Positions 45,526 through 56,974 of a DNA stretch of 64,000 nucleotides are shown here, in pieces; the stretch's first letter is position 1; every line of letters starts with the position of its first letter. Source of the stretch: Cristatella mucedo (Eukaryota; Bryozoa; Phylactolaemata; Cristatellidae); NCBI GenBank assembly GCA_009760855.2, contig WPIO01000245.1, positions 142,380-206,379 on the forward strand. Direction: 5' to 3'. Made by a program: the position numbers and the translations under genes. The notes under the pieces are model-generated. The model searched no databases, had not been told where the DNA came from, and saw only the letters and a program-made list of their open reading frames with translations.

Positions 45526-46985
45526 AATAATAATGATAATAATGCACTTGATAAAGCTTCCCTCGGACAATTCAATATCTCTCTGGGCGTTTTACATTTG
45601 CTACAAACGAAGATGCAGCTAAATGGTGATAATTATCGTGCTTTAAAAAAATAATAATATGGTTAGGGATGACATGCACCGGGTCAGCATGCACAGTGTC
45701 AGCACCCATAAGCAAATGAAAGACCAATCACATGGACCCACTAAATATTGTCCTAAATAGGTGTGTATTCAAGTTCCTTCTAAATATGGTCAGGTCAGCA
45801 GATGTTCTGACGCAGGTCGGAAGGGAGTTCCAGGCTTTGGGAGCATACAAACTAAATGCACGGTCTCGAAAGGATTCGAGGTTTGAACGAGGTATTTCTA
45901 GACTGTTGGATTCCGTAAAGCTGGCGGTAGGATGCTTGGCCTGAGGGTGGAGTATATCTGAGAGGTAGGCTGGAGCCAAAGAATTAAGTGACCTAAAAGT
46001 GAGCGACAATAGCTGGAAGTCAATCCGTTGCTTGACTGGTAGCAGGTGCAGTTCGGCGATAAGTGGTGTAATAAGGCAGCTGCGACGCTCAAGACAGACA
46101 AGCCTAGCTGCTGAGTTTTCCACCAGCTGCAATCGCCTGATTGCACATGCTGATTGGCCGGTAAGCAGTGAGTTGCAGAAGTCGAGACGGGATGTCACGA
46201 TTGCATAGACCAACTTGGACACGGTATGATTATCTAAACAAGCCCGAATTGTATCAACGTAATGAAGCTGAAAACAGGCAGATTTGACTGTGGAGCTGAT
46301 ATGGTCGTCTAACGAGATTTCGCTTGGAATATGCCACCTAGATTTCGGGTTGATTCCACAGGAGATATGCTGGCAGAGCCAATTTTGAGGTTCAGCCTTT
46401 TCAATTTGAGAAACGCATGGGGTTCGCCCATAACTAGTTAGTTAGTCGTATAATCATTTACTTTTAGAAAATTAGCGGCAATCCAGGTGTGGATGTCATC
46501 AATGCATGCAGCAAGTGAGTTGAGATAATTTGAGGTGCTCGAAGGCTGGGAGGGATGAAAGCATAGGTAACGACAGATTGTCATCAGCATAGAAGTGAAA
46601 GCCTAGATTGTGCTTGGCAGTCACATCTGCGAGAGGCAGAGTATAAACCGTGAAAAGAACTGGATCTAGCACGGAGCCCTGAGGTACCCCGTTTTTAAGA
46701 GGTACCCCAAATGATCTTTGTCCATTCACGTCAATACTGTGGAGTCTCCCACTGAGACAGGACCTGAACCACTGCAGAGCAGTGCCAGTGATGCCCAGGC
46801 GAGATGAGAGGCGCTCTAGAAGAACTTGGTGATCGATGGTATCAAAAGCTGCCGAAAGATTGAGCAAAACGAGCAGAGACACTGTTCCTATGCCTGCATT
46901 CCTTAATAGGTCGTTGCATACCTTTAGCAATGATGTGTCTGTGGAGTTATCAGCTCTAGAAGCCAGACTGCAACTTTCTTGCAAG
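45526..46985 (-). mobile_element. Family A LINE, RT-to-tail copy
   Basis: AAT-rich end and stem-loop tail at 45526-45600. C-terminal domain open for 164 codons (45728-46222). RT open for 161 codons (46499-46984) with 'NLSAAFDTIDHQVLLERL', '[13 protein letters not shown]' and 'FYADDN'. Frameshifts lie between the two blocks and just after the YADD. 5' truncated at the 'STDTSLLKV' region. Confidence 0.85.
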
Positions 46986-47264
46986 ACTTCGATTATTCAG
47001 CTCATTATTACCTTATAAACACATTTATAACTGAATTTTCCAATTTTCATATACATGGGTAGTCTTCCGACTGGAATAGCTTGTCAATTTAAGACATATA
47101 TTAGTAAACAAAACAAAATTATTCTAGCCTGAAACCGGCTGTAACAGAAACATGCCTCTTTTTTAAGAATGTAATAAGGTCACCTTGAACTGGAAAGTAA
47201 ATGACAACAGAATCGCAGTTCACATTGAATACCTCAAATTTAATTATTCAAAATTAAAAGCGCT
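46986..47264. other. No recognisable feature
   Basis: AT-rich. Confidence 0.4.
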
Positions 47265-47425
47265 ATAGTGGCAGCCGTTATCGCTCACTAGGCAAGGTGG
47301 TTGCTTTTCACAACATGGATCACCGAGGGTTCGAATCCTGTGGTGGGCAATCATTTACCACCACTGCAAGCGGTGGTGATAGCCGTTAAGGTTCTATTGT
47401 CGGTATGAAAACAGAGGCCGTTAAA
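47265..47425 (+). repeat. tRNA-like sequence, probably a SINE head
   Basis: A perfect Pol III B box GGTTCGAATCC is at 47328-47338, with an A-box-like TAGGCAAGGTGG about 28 bp upstream (47289-47300). The T-stem pairs poorly and I could not close an acceptor stem, so it is not a good functional tRNA. Downstream is a short inverted repeat (accacc/ggtggt, 47358-47380). Without a second copy in the window, SINE versus tRNA pseudogene stays open. Confidence 0.45.
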
Positions 47426-49939
47426 TCAGCTAGTATTTACTTATATATTTGTTATAGACACGAAATAGTTGCCTTACTGTTTTATATATTTGAAAACCAC
47501 TTCCCGGTAGTATTAAGATTCTAATTCTACGAAAAATACAACGCTATACCCATTGTTTTTGAAGGAATGAACTCCCTATATAAATGATGTAGGATGTTGC
47601 TGGTTTTAACTACAGAACATTAATGCTAATAGGACCGATTAGATTTTTACCCGGCGAGAAGTGAGGTCTTCAATTTCGCAACAGGACGAAGTCAGATGTA
47701 ATTATTGGTGAATACAATGTGAATATTTAAAGATACTATCTATTATTTCCAATAAATATAAAAATAAATATTTGCGTCACGGATCAAAATCGCTGCAGCC
47801 TTATAAGATACAATAGTATTAAGATTCCTCCTACTATACAGGGAATGCAGCGAATTGTAAGAATGTACTAATGTTCACTAAACACACGGTGAATTTATCT
47901 GAAACTTTAGCACACCGGATTTGTTTTTTTTTCACTTAGAAATCAACATCTAAAATATTTTCTTTCGTGTGGGAGAGACTCGTAAAGTTTTATGAAGGCT
48001 ACAACCACATATTTTTTTTACAAAACGCAGAACCTGGGAAATGACAATTTCTTGCACCTGAAATGATTCATTCTCCCTGTTTCGTAGCCTTTACCAGAGT
48101 TGGCCTTACTTGAAAATATGTATCATTTAGAAATGTTATGCAGTATTTCAAATTCGAATACTGACAATAAGGAACTTCTGGATTTTCTCTTTAAAACTTT
48201 AAAACTTATATCAAGGACTGCATCGGTGACTACATAGGCAACCCATACAGATTGCTACAGATTTAGTTGAAATCAGCTAACGCTAGGCGTCAGCATTTGG
48301 CTGAAAAATAAATAATTGTAGGTAATCTCATCTGTATTGCCGTAATTACATGTGAAACTAAAAGTTACAAGGTCAGAATTGTAGTGTTGCCGGGGATTAA
48401 TGATCAGTGTAAGCTAGACTTAAACTTAGCTAGGCATATTATTTACAAAAACAACTATTCCTGCTGATGAACTAACTTTTACCGTTTCATTGCAAAGTCT
48501 AGAATACCTTTTTAGTATATGATCATATGCTAGAGCCACAGCGACGTTTCACTACCATGTTTTAGCACCGTCTGCACCTGTTCTTGTAAATCAGGTTGGG
48601 TTAAGCTAAGATTTGTGTATGAAAGTGGAAAGGAAGCAATAGGTATGACAAGGTAAACTGAGTAAGTACTAATTGTATGAGTACAATACAAGTTCAAGTC
48701 CGAAGACAAAACTACTTTTGATTTTATGTATTTTTCAAATTTGAGGCGTCACAACATTAAAACTATTTATATAGCCTCCTGAAGTGCTTTCGTTTGACTA
48801 CACTATATGGTTTCAGAATGTCTCGATTTAATTTTGGAAACTTAGTAAATACTTCTTAGTACTCTGCTCAATCGATCTCCTCATGATACTCCAAACATTT
48901 CCGTTCGAGTCAATGACCTAGCATTAAAACGCTTGAGAGTGGCCGAAAATACAGTTATTGTGCCTAGTAAGGCAATCGATGTTTACCTAAATGTACTTAT
49001 TGTGCATTAAGGAGAAACGTAATAGTTCAAGAACTTTAAAGACAGTGATACACCCTAGTTATGCCTGGAGTAGACTAACTCATGGAAATTTGTGCCGCCC
49101 ATTTAAATTTTGATCTCTCCAGTGACTTTAAACAATGTATAGTAGTGTACATATAAAGACGAAATATGCTATAAATCAACCAAAGGCTGAGCTCTTGAAG
49201 TAACATACTTCAGCTGCATCGCCATGAGCTTGTGTTACTGAAAGCTCCCAGGTCGGAAAGATAGTAGTGCGGGGGATCACTGATAAATGCATGCTACTCC
49301 CAAACTTATTACAGCTTATTATCTACAACAACAACCATTTTGGATAGTGAACGAAATATTTCCACCTAAAGAACTAATTCTAACCTTCAAGTTAACCTTG
49401 ACTTTGGAATTAATACCAAATTCCATATACTAACCACACCGACTAAATACAACTGATCTCCTAAGCTTATTGGTAGACAGAGATGTGATTTCAAAGTTTT
49501 AAAATAAAGCCAATTACAAAGTCTACACAACCAAAAACTCCGTGATGCAGCGATTTGACATTATAAAAAACTATCTGCATTGTATTTCAATTGCGTTTAA
49601 GCACCACAGTTTAAATTTCTTTTTATCCTAGTTTTTGCGTTTGAATGCAGCTGGGTAACGTGGCTTTGGTCATTTATTTTAACAAAGGAATAGTACATAC
49701 CTCTTACGACCATTAAAGGGTTTGGTGATGCCAAGATAAGGATGTTAAGCCGGGCTTTCTATAAATACATCATGCTGTAAACTAGTCTTGAACTAAGTAC
49801 TATGAACATATGGCTGCAAGCAATCTTCCCTTGAAAGTTCATGATCGTATGACTTGCTGCAACTAAGAAGGCTTCTAGGACCTCGAACACAATCCAGCTT
49901 TTTTAAGAAGAGGTGAAACTGTCATAGATTTGAATAACT
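47426..49939. other. Long AT-rich stretch without a called gene
   Basis: 2.5 kb without LINE sequence. Two segments, about 48330-48480 and 49220-49370, look like diverged copies of each other (see findings). A 50-odd-codon open frame ending at about 49008 reads protein-like ('NISVRVNDLALKRLRVAEN') but has no start, splice support or family. Confidence 0.35.
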
Positions 49940-49948
49940 TATAAAAAA
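49940..49948 (+). promoter_or_regulatory. Possible TATA box
   Basis: TATAAAAAA, 143 bp upstream of the ATG at 50083. Consistent with a Pol II promoter for the signal-peptide exon, but such a motif is common by chance in AT-rich DNA. Confidence 0.3.
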
Positions 49949-50082
49949 TTCTGCGATTAAATATACCAGTACAATTTGCCTACTGCTGATTGAGGCTGGT
50001 TTTCAGACCATTAATTAGTTTGTTTCCAGTCCACGTTCAATTGTATTTTCACGATCAGGTCGAGATTTTCTTTAAGCGAAGG

Positions 50083-50200
50083 ATGAATAGCATTTATCGA
50101 GAGAAATTTCACAAGGCCTACATTAAATTATGTATCCTTTGCCTGGTCCTACACACGGCGTTAAGTAGTAACACCTTCACTTCAACAGGTAGCGTTAATG
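50083..50200 (+). CDS. Candidate first exon encoding a signal peptide
   Basis: ATG at 50083 with A at -3 starts a peptide with a basic n-region (residues 1-15, 'YREKFHKAYIK'), a hydrophobic core (16-27, 'LCILCLVLHTAL') and a plausible cleavage after Ser28 or Ser29. A Thr/Ser-rich stretch follows. Two donors are possible, at 50189 ('ACAG/gtagcg') and 50201 ('AATG/gtgagg'). Both leave one base of a codon (phase 1), the usual phase between a signal peptide and an Ig-like or similar extracellular exon. Reading on, the frame stops at 50248. No phase-matched extracellular exon was recognised downstream, so the rest may lie outside the window or be lost. Confidence 0.4.
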
Positions 50201-50404
50201 GTGAGGAGCATACTCCCGTTCACTTTTTAGTGTTCTTAATGGCTACTTGAAAATAAGTGAACAGCTTTAAGATATTTCCTTTAAAGAAAAAGCAGTAACA
50301 CCGTTTAAAAGAGTATCATAGCTTTGGCTAAGTCTAGCTGTTAAGAAAGTATAGTTTAATCATCAATGTAAATAAAAAGCAAATTGGTGTCTTGAATCAA
50401 CCGC

Positions 50405-50775
50405 GACCTTAGTCTCTCCCAGATTAGCTCCTCACAAAGTGTTCCTCGTGATTTTTTACATTATTGCTTTTTTCGCCGAAATAGATAGACGAAATCAGGT
50501 AGTGCACCATAAGGTCAAAGCGTCAACTCTGGAACCAATCTCTCTCACCATGCAGCAGCTCAACGTCTAGTTCCAAGAAGGTCTGTTGTGACACCATCTT
50601 TAAGTTCACATCGAAATCCAAGACCAACTAGTTTTTTAGACCAGATCTTCACTGCCCTTATTCTGAGATGCTTAAATCTGCTGCTACTACGCATAATAAA
50701 TATGTCATTGGCCTCACTCAAGTGTAAGTCCTTTCTCTCTGCTGTAGCCAGGTCAATACTTATCAATTAAAAGTT
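50405..50775 (+). mobile_element. Family A LINE fragment (pre-RT region)
   Basis: Matches 'ccaggttagctcctta', the FVQKIDKI region ('gatagacgaaatcagg'), and 'LILRCLNLLLLRIINMSLAS' (family 'LLLRCIDLLLPCITNIINMS'). Both ends truncated; frames broken. Confidence 0.65.
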
Positions 50776-51769
50776 GAAAGCCTTATGAGACCTATACCTC
50801 GGATAGACAAAGAAAAGATTATTGACGCGAAGTGAGTAGGCACACGTTAATACGACCGTCATATGCGTAAACCCACTGGTAAGAAGCCATAGCAGGTAGG
50901 AAGCCACTTGGAATTACTTTAAGGTGGCAGTAGATATTTTACAAAACTGATAAGCCCAGCATAAAGTTACGATAGTAGACGTCGGCCTAATATATAGCAG
51001 TCATTGAAGCGTGCATGGGCAAGGTCTTAAAGTTAAGAATTGATGCTGCTTATGCAAATAGAATCTAAGAAGTTCTATTCGCATGTCAAGAAGTGTTAGT
51101 TCCTGAAGAGCTTTGCCGGTAAAGGTGAAAATTCTTTATTGCGAATAATATCTTCATTTAAACCCAGAAATAATATTTTAAAGACATCAGCAATCTGAAT
51201 GTTTATAACTGCCTGAAACTTCTAGATGCCATGTTGAAAGCTTAAGGATTTAAATTTATTCCGCTTTAATGAAAGCTAAGCATGAAATTATATATATATA
51301 TATTAATATTATATATAATAAATGCATTACGGTCAAATAACATAGCAATCAGAACAACTTTAAACAGGTCATGGTTGTGTTATTTCCGGTGACAGCAGCA
51401 GTTACAGGGGAAATTGATGACTATTCGGTAGAATCCTGCAACGAACACGAACGTACACGAGAGCTCTCTATGTCGGTACGCGAGAACGTTAAAGCGCAAG
51501 ACATCGATGAAAACTGACTTCAATTTGCTTTTTCTTAAAAATCACTCTATTTAAGTCTTAGCTATGAAATATATTTGCAGGCCTCGAGCCCCTGACCAAG
51601 GTAGCTGCAGGCTATTAGAGTAATCTCTGAACAACAAGACATGGAGGCAATAAGCAATTAGCAATAAGAACAGAAAAATTGCCAATACCTGTCGCTAGGC
51701 TTGCGAGTTAAGGCTACTGGCGGTCAATTCCAAGTGTCTTATGCTTAGTAGAAGAGTAATTTTTTGAAT
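50776..51769. other. Unassigned; one coding-looking segment
   Basis: Around 51370-51514 a plus-strand frame of about 55 codons ends at TGA. Its GC and CpG content is higher than the flanks, and it holds polar residues with a lone Tyr ('EIDDYSVESCNEHERTRE'). It could be a small tail exon entered after 'ttatttccggtgacag', but support is thin. An AT run lies at 51288-51320. Confidence 0.25.
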
Positions 51770-51840
51770 AAAATGTAAAGCGATTCGAAAGAGATGGAGT
51801 TCTCCGAGGGCACTCTATCAAGTGTGTTATTATTATTATA
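51770..51840 (+). mobile_element. Family A LINE, tail-only fragment
   Basis: 'aatgtaaagcgattcgaaag', then 'agttctccgagggcactcta' and TTATTATTATTA. About 70 bp. Confidence 0.65.
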
Positions 51841-52215
51841 CTAGCCTGCAATATCTTTATTGTAAAGCTCATTGCACTGTAATGCCCTGGCTGCGTATTA
51901 ACTGATTTCAAGATGTCATCTGTGGACAAAAACTGGTACTCCACACAAGGTGGGCTAAAGGGAAAAAATAATATCAGAAATGACTTAATAACTCTACCTT
52001 GCACCACTTGTTATAGTTGCCATGCAAAATTACTACTCAAAATGGTATAGGATCTTGCTGCAGCTACATAGTGGGGGTATGTGGTGAGTAGCGTTTTCGT
52101 TTAATCATAGTTTAGCATAGGAAAACTGAACAATATCCAGGATCGACTGTTTGCAAGGAAATCGTCGAGTCTGTCAGTCACATCGGGTTATTCCTAAGTA
52201 TTAACTGTTATATTT

Positions 52216-52334
52216 ATTTGTGTGATACACACGCTAGCCCAAACATACACAGGCACACATGCAGGCATGCATGCCCAAACACCCAAACTTCACACACAGG
52301 CACGCGAGCTGACTCGCACACACATACACACACT
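52216..52334 (+). repeat. CA-rich low-complexity region
   Basis: Imperfect CACACA and GCATGC units next to the AAT end of the following LINE. Confidence 0.8.
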
Positions 52335-53155
52335 GATAATAATAATAATAATAATAATAATTCACTTGATAAAGCACCCTCAGAGAACTTAATCTCTCTT
52401 GAAGCGCTTTACATTTGCTGTAAAGTGAAATGCAATTGAATGGTAAGTAAAATCATGCTTGAAAAACAAAGGAAATGAATAATATGGTTAGGGGTGACAT
52501 GCACAGGGTCAGCATGCAAATTTGGTTAGTGACAGCATGCACAGTGTCAGCACGCATAAGCAGATCAAGGACGAATCACAGGGACCCGCTAAATGCTGTC
52601 CTAAATAGGTGTGTTTTTAGGTTCCTTTAAAATGTGGTCAGGTCAGGGGACGTTCAGACGCAGGTCGGGAGGGAGTTCCAGGCTGTGGGAGCATATGAAC
52701 TAAATGCACGGTCTCCAAAGGATTTCAGGTTTGTATGAGGTATTTCTAGACTGTTGGATTCCAAAAAGCGGGTGGTACGATGCTTGGCCTGATGGGGTAG
52801 TATATCTGACAGATAGGCTGGAGCCATAGAATGAAGAGACCTAGAAGTGATCGACAAAACCTTGAAGTCCATCCGTTGCTTGACTGGTAGCCAGTGCACG
52901 TCGGCGGGAAGTGAAGTAAAGTGGCAACTGCGACGCTCACGACAGACGAGCCTAGCTGTGGATTTTTTTACCAGCTGCAATCGCCTGATCGCACATGCTG
53001 GTAGGCCAGTAAGCACTGAGTTGCAGATGTCGAGACGAGATGTCACGAATGCATGAACCAACTTAGACGTTGTATCCTTATGTAAACAAGCCCTAATTTT
53101 AGCAACATTATGAAGCTGAAAATAGGCAGAGTTGACCGTGGAGCAGTTGTGAATA
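52335..53155 (-). mobile_element. Family A LINE, young 5'-truncated copy
   Basis: (AAT)n at 52336-52362, stem-loop tail, 3' UTR, and C-terminal domain open for 135 codons (52654-53061). The 5' truncation is at about 53150 in the thumb region. Confidence 0.85.
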
Positions 53156-53375
53156 TCTTCCCTGCAGGATCCTATTTTGGAAAGGTCAATGTTTCTAATA
53201 AATTTTGAGTGTTATAAGCGAATAAAACTAAGCTTGAAACACTAACAGTTCTGTGCAAGGCAGACTTGCTTTGATTTTTTTTAGAGGTCGTTAAACGTTT
53301 GAGTATCAGTAAGATAGCCATTGAGCTTCGTACTAGTGGCGTATTTCATAGTGATTTCTAGGGACGTGTACTTAC

Positions 53376-53498
53376 TTTGAATAACTTGAATTACTTGGCG
53401 TCTCTTCCAAAAACACTAAACCACCAAAATAATTACCAAGGCGGTAAGAATTGCCACTCCTATAGTTATTCCTGTGATTTCGTTGGAAGATAAGCCAC
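53376..53498 (-). CDS. Candidate transmembrane exon with an in-frame stop
   Basis: On the minus strand a 123-nt interval lies between an acceptor (AG at 53500-53499, after 'caaatgtttgtag') and a strong donor 'CAAA/gtaagtac' (GT at 53375-53374). Entered in phase 1, it encodes a short polar lead ('LSSNEIT'), an ideal 20-residue hydrophobic segment ('GITIGVAILTALVIILVV') and a stop-transfer 'CFWKRRQ'. It exits in phase 1 (123 = 41 x 3, a symmetric exon). A TAG sits between the hydrophobic segment and the CFWKRR. So it is either a pseudogene exon or a product ending right after its membrane anchor. A different frame of the same DNA is also open, which lowers certainty. Confidence 0.35.
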
Positions 53499-53677
53499 CT
53501 ACAAACATTTGTATAGGCAACCAATCTCTTAAAAAAAACATGAATGCAGACGGCTGTCAAAGCAAAACCTATATTTTAGCTCACCATATGTTAATTATAG
53601 AATTATAAGACTATTACACTAGAACCAACTTGCAAAGGTTTCCGGGCCAACGTAAATACACCAATTAGAATATTAAC

Positions 53678-53750
53678 CTCCACACTAGAATGCATATCAC
53701 AGAAACCGTCATAGCTGCAATCAACGTTCGAGTCCTTGATACAGTCTTAC
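53678..53750 (-). CDS. Second membrane-segment candidate exon
   Basis: The minus-strand acceptor is at 53752-53751 ('ctaatgcttatatag') and a weaker donor is at 53677 ('GGAG/gttaat'). The 73-nt interval has the same phases as the plus-strand TM exon at 4073 (1 in, 2 out). It reads 'KTVSRTRTLIAAMTVSVICI' followed by LVW and a split Arg. It lies 180 bp 5' (in minus-strand sense) of the exon at 53376-53498. Reading through, a stop follows at 53665. Suggestive only. Confidence 0.22.
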
Positions 53751-53809
53751 CTATATAAGCATTAGGGTAAAAATACATACTACGTAGGAAGACTGACTGT
53801 TCATCGGCT

Positions 53810-55657
53810 GGCAAACGACGACTACTGTAGATTAAACCAATCAATACTACCAAAGGCCAGGCGTGGCTTCTATAACAATCATTGTTGCATTTAAATGCCT
53901 CATTATAACGTCCTGATGTTTACGATTAACCATCTCCACAGCCCCTCCGAGATGTGCTCCTTACCGAGTGAACCACATAATGATCAAGCTGATCGCTTCT
54001 CTAGCTTTACTGTCAACAAGATAGCCATGATCAGGGAGTCCAACCCAGCATGGTAGCATTTCCACCGGAATATTTTCCGTCGATTATACCCTGCAGCTCA
54101 ACCTATACATTCAAGCAGGTTACTTTTGACTATGTTCTTAATTTCACGTCCCAATCAATATAGACTACTAGTCCGTTGGACCATATTCCCACTGTCCTGC
54201 TTATGCAAAGTATCAGTCTGCTGTTGTTACACATAACAAAAATTGTAAATATGTTGTTAGCCTTCGGTTATGAGCAAGTACCTTTCAAAAGGTCTGTAGA
54301 GATGCAAAGACTCAAGAAAGCAACTTAAACCCACTTAACTTGAGCAACTCCCACCCAGTCTCTGTTCTACCCTTTCTATCAAAGACGTTGGAACAAGTGA
54401 TAGCAAATCAACTAAACTTATACACGAAATTTCAGACCTTTCTTGAAAGCTCCATTAAGCTTCTACAGATAATACCTCCGAAAAACCAGCACAGCTTTAG
54501 GTTTACAGTGACTTACTTAGGAATAAAGGCACAGGTCGAGCACCTCTGCTTGTTTTTATCTTTTCACTGCTTTTTATAATATCGATCGACTAGTTCTTTT
54601 TTAGTGCCTTTCCTATCGCATAGGCATCACAGTGACGCTCAGTGGTATCATAGATTGTAACCCTCCCAGCACGTTGAGTTCTCTCAAACATTCTAGTTCC
54701 TTTTTTATGACGTTCGCAAATAGATGATAGCAAACTTTCCAAACTGGATGATGATAAAACCAGCTTCATTTTTATAAACCAACCAAGTTTGATCTAGAAA
54801 TTGGAAAACAAGACGATCAAAGTCCGCTTTGCCAGTATATGTCCATTTCAATCTGCTCGGAATCTAGGTGTCATATTCTAAGCTAGCCTTTTATTAGACC
54901 ACCAAAGCCGCTCTGTAGTCAAAACTGCCTACTTTCAGCTACATAACATTGCTAAAATTCAGGAATTTTTAGACAGGGATACTGCATCTAGGTTGGTGTG
55001 CGAATTTTTAGCATCTCGTCTTGAGTTCTCAAGTTCACTGCTTTTTGATATATTGACGGTTCCACTTAGGGGCTCAGAACTGGTCCACAACTGTGCAGCT
55101 AGGCTTCTCTATAGTGATCGTCGCAGTTGCCACGTTCCTTCACTTTTTTTCACTGCTTGTCAACCGGGACTGGCTCCCTACCAGGTAACACTTCGATTTC
55201 AAGGTTTTGTCACTCACGTTAAGGTTTCTTCGTTCGTCTGGTCCAGCCTATTTGATCTACTCCCTTTCAGGCTATGCATCGCACGACCAGCTTTTCAGAA
55301 TATAAACATCAACATATACCCAATAAAAATCTCAAATCGTTTAGAGATAGTTTCGTTAGTTCAGGCGATCCCAAAGCTTCAATCTCATCCTCGACGTAAG
55401 TAACGACATCTCCTGCCTTGCGACATCGAAAAAGATATCACAAACGAATCTACTGAAGCCATCATTTAGTGGGTTACTGCGATTGGTCCTTTATGTCCTT
55501 TGGATTGCTGACGCAGTGCATGCTGAAGTTACTTACACTAGTGTGTTGACACTGAGCATGTCACTTCTAAGCCTGTCATTATTGGTGCTTATCGAGCGTA
55601 ACCCTACTAACCATTTCGTTGTGCTTCCTTTGAAGCAGATTTAAAGCTTCTAGAGAC

Positions 55658-55703
<46 letters not shown>

Positions 55704-55709
55704 CGAGAG

Positions 55710-55751
<42 letters not shown>

Positions 55752-55795
55752 AGTTCTTTAGGGGCACTGCCTCAAACATATTATTATTTGATCAT
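53810..55795 (+). mobile_element. Family A LINE, old linker-to-tail copy
   Basis: From 'cgactactgtagattaaacc' (the 'YEDYCRSYQSILAKAKSSFY' region) through decayed RT, thumb and C-terminal regions to a tail at 55630-55790 whose 'agagattgagtt' segment is replaced by a GA expansion. Frames are thoroughly broken and the YADD region is lost. Confidence 0.7.
55660..55748 (+). repeat. (GA)n microsatellite in a LINE tail
   Basis: About 90 bp of GA between 'cttctagagacaat' and 'gactgagttctttaggggca', both parts of the family A tail. Confidence 0.9.
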
Positions 55796-55889
55796 CATTA
55801 GTTTGATGCATACAAACCAACGTAACAGGCAAAACTAATCATTTTCTTTTTTTCTGATGTCAAATGTCTTCTTTTCAAAATCCTCTATG

Positions 55890-55890
55890 C

Positions 55891-55942
<52 letters not shown>
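55890..55942 (+). repeat. Compound (TA)n(GA)n microsatellite
   Basis: TA repeats pass directly into GA repeats; further ATAC and ATAT clusters follow to about 56030. Confidence 0.9.
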
Positions 55943-55945
<3 letters not shown>

Positions 55946-56734
55946 AAGGGCGAGATATTAATATACATACGTACGTGAGCATATATATATGCATATATAT
56001 TTATTTGTACGCATATGCATATGTGTGTGTAGTGTTGATTATTTATCAAAAATTATTTAACTGATGCGATAAGTGTTTTACTTATACAGCCTTGACCTTA
56101 TTTGCAAGCTAGAAAACAGTTTCCCTCAAATCACACGATTAACTTTACCGATTATTCAGCAGTAAGTAAGCTCAATGAAGAGTTTTGTGGAGGGTGATAA
56201 GTCAAAGCATTCCCAAAGAGCAGTAGGGTAAACACTCTAACAGAGTTTGCATCAAACTGGAGGTTGCTTAAAATGCACCTCATAGTTGTGTGATTTTGAC
56301 CTATCGAACCAACACCGGCGTTAAAGAAAGCCTACTGTTACAATTGGTTCCGAAACCCAAGAATTAACCGCGAAGACCGAACACAACTCTATAAAGCATA
56401 TTTCCCGATGTATTTTTTAATTCACCCTTTTTAATTAGGGCCATTAATAGATTATGCTTTTTAGAACAATACAGCACCAGCTTTTTCACAGGGTCGCCAA
56501 AATAGACTGCAACAAATTACAAGTTTGTTTAGCTATACAATTATTGCCTGTATTTGTTAGATAAAGTACACCTTTCCCAATGTTTTGTAGATACAAAACT
56601 GTCTTCCATAAGGTACTATGAAATCACTGTACTGATCTGATGATATTTTCAGCACATACAGAGGTGTAATGCCTCCCATATCCTACGTGTCTTGAAAAGA
56701 TTCTTTAACTTTAGTTAGAAAATGTTTATTGTAA
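55943..56734. other. No recognisable gene
   Basis: AT-rich unique-looking sequence. Confidence 0.4.
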
Positions 56735-56868
56735 GTAGCCAATGTGAGACTCCAGAGTACTAAGTGAATGGACAAAGACCATGCGAGGTACTTCTGAAAT
56801 ATGGGGTATCTCAGGTCACCGTGCTAGGTCTGGTTCTTTTCGTGGTTTAAACTCTCCCTCTTGTAACT
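56735..56868 (+). mobile_element. Family A LINE, small RT fragment
   Basis: 'atgtgagactccagagtact' to 'aaactctccctcttg', covering the codons around '[20 protein letters not shown]'. Confidence 0.7.
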
Positions 56869-56974
56869 TGTAGGTAATCATTCTATGATATATAGACAGT
56901 CATTCTCAAGCGTTGCTTAATTTAGTGCTCAGAGTATTTTCCTACTACTAGGGATTCTTGGATAAATGCAAGGG

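Noticed and set aside
51584-51620. Acceptor 'atatatttgcag' followed by a donor-like 'CAAG/gtagct' 20 bp later
   Set aside because: A 20-nt exon with an average donor is not distinguishable from chance.
55579-55779. Ser-Leu repeat frame, and the Arg-Glu repeat frame at 55864-56064
   Set aside because: Microsatellite translation, not a protein.
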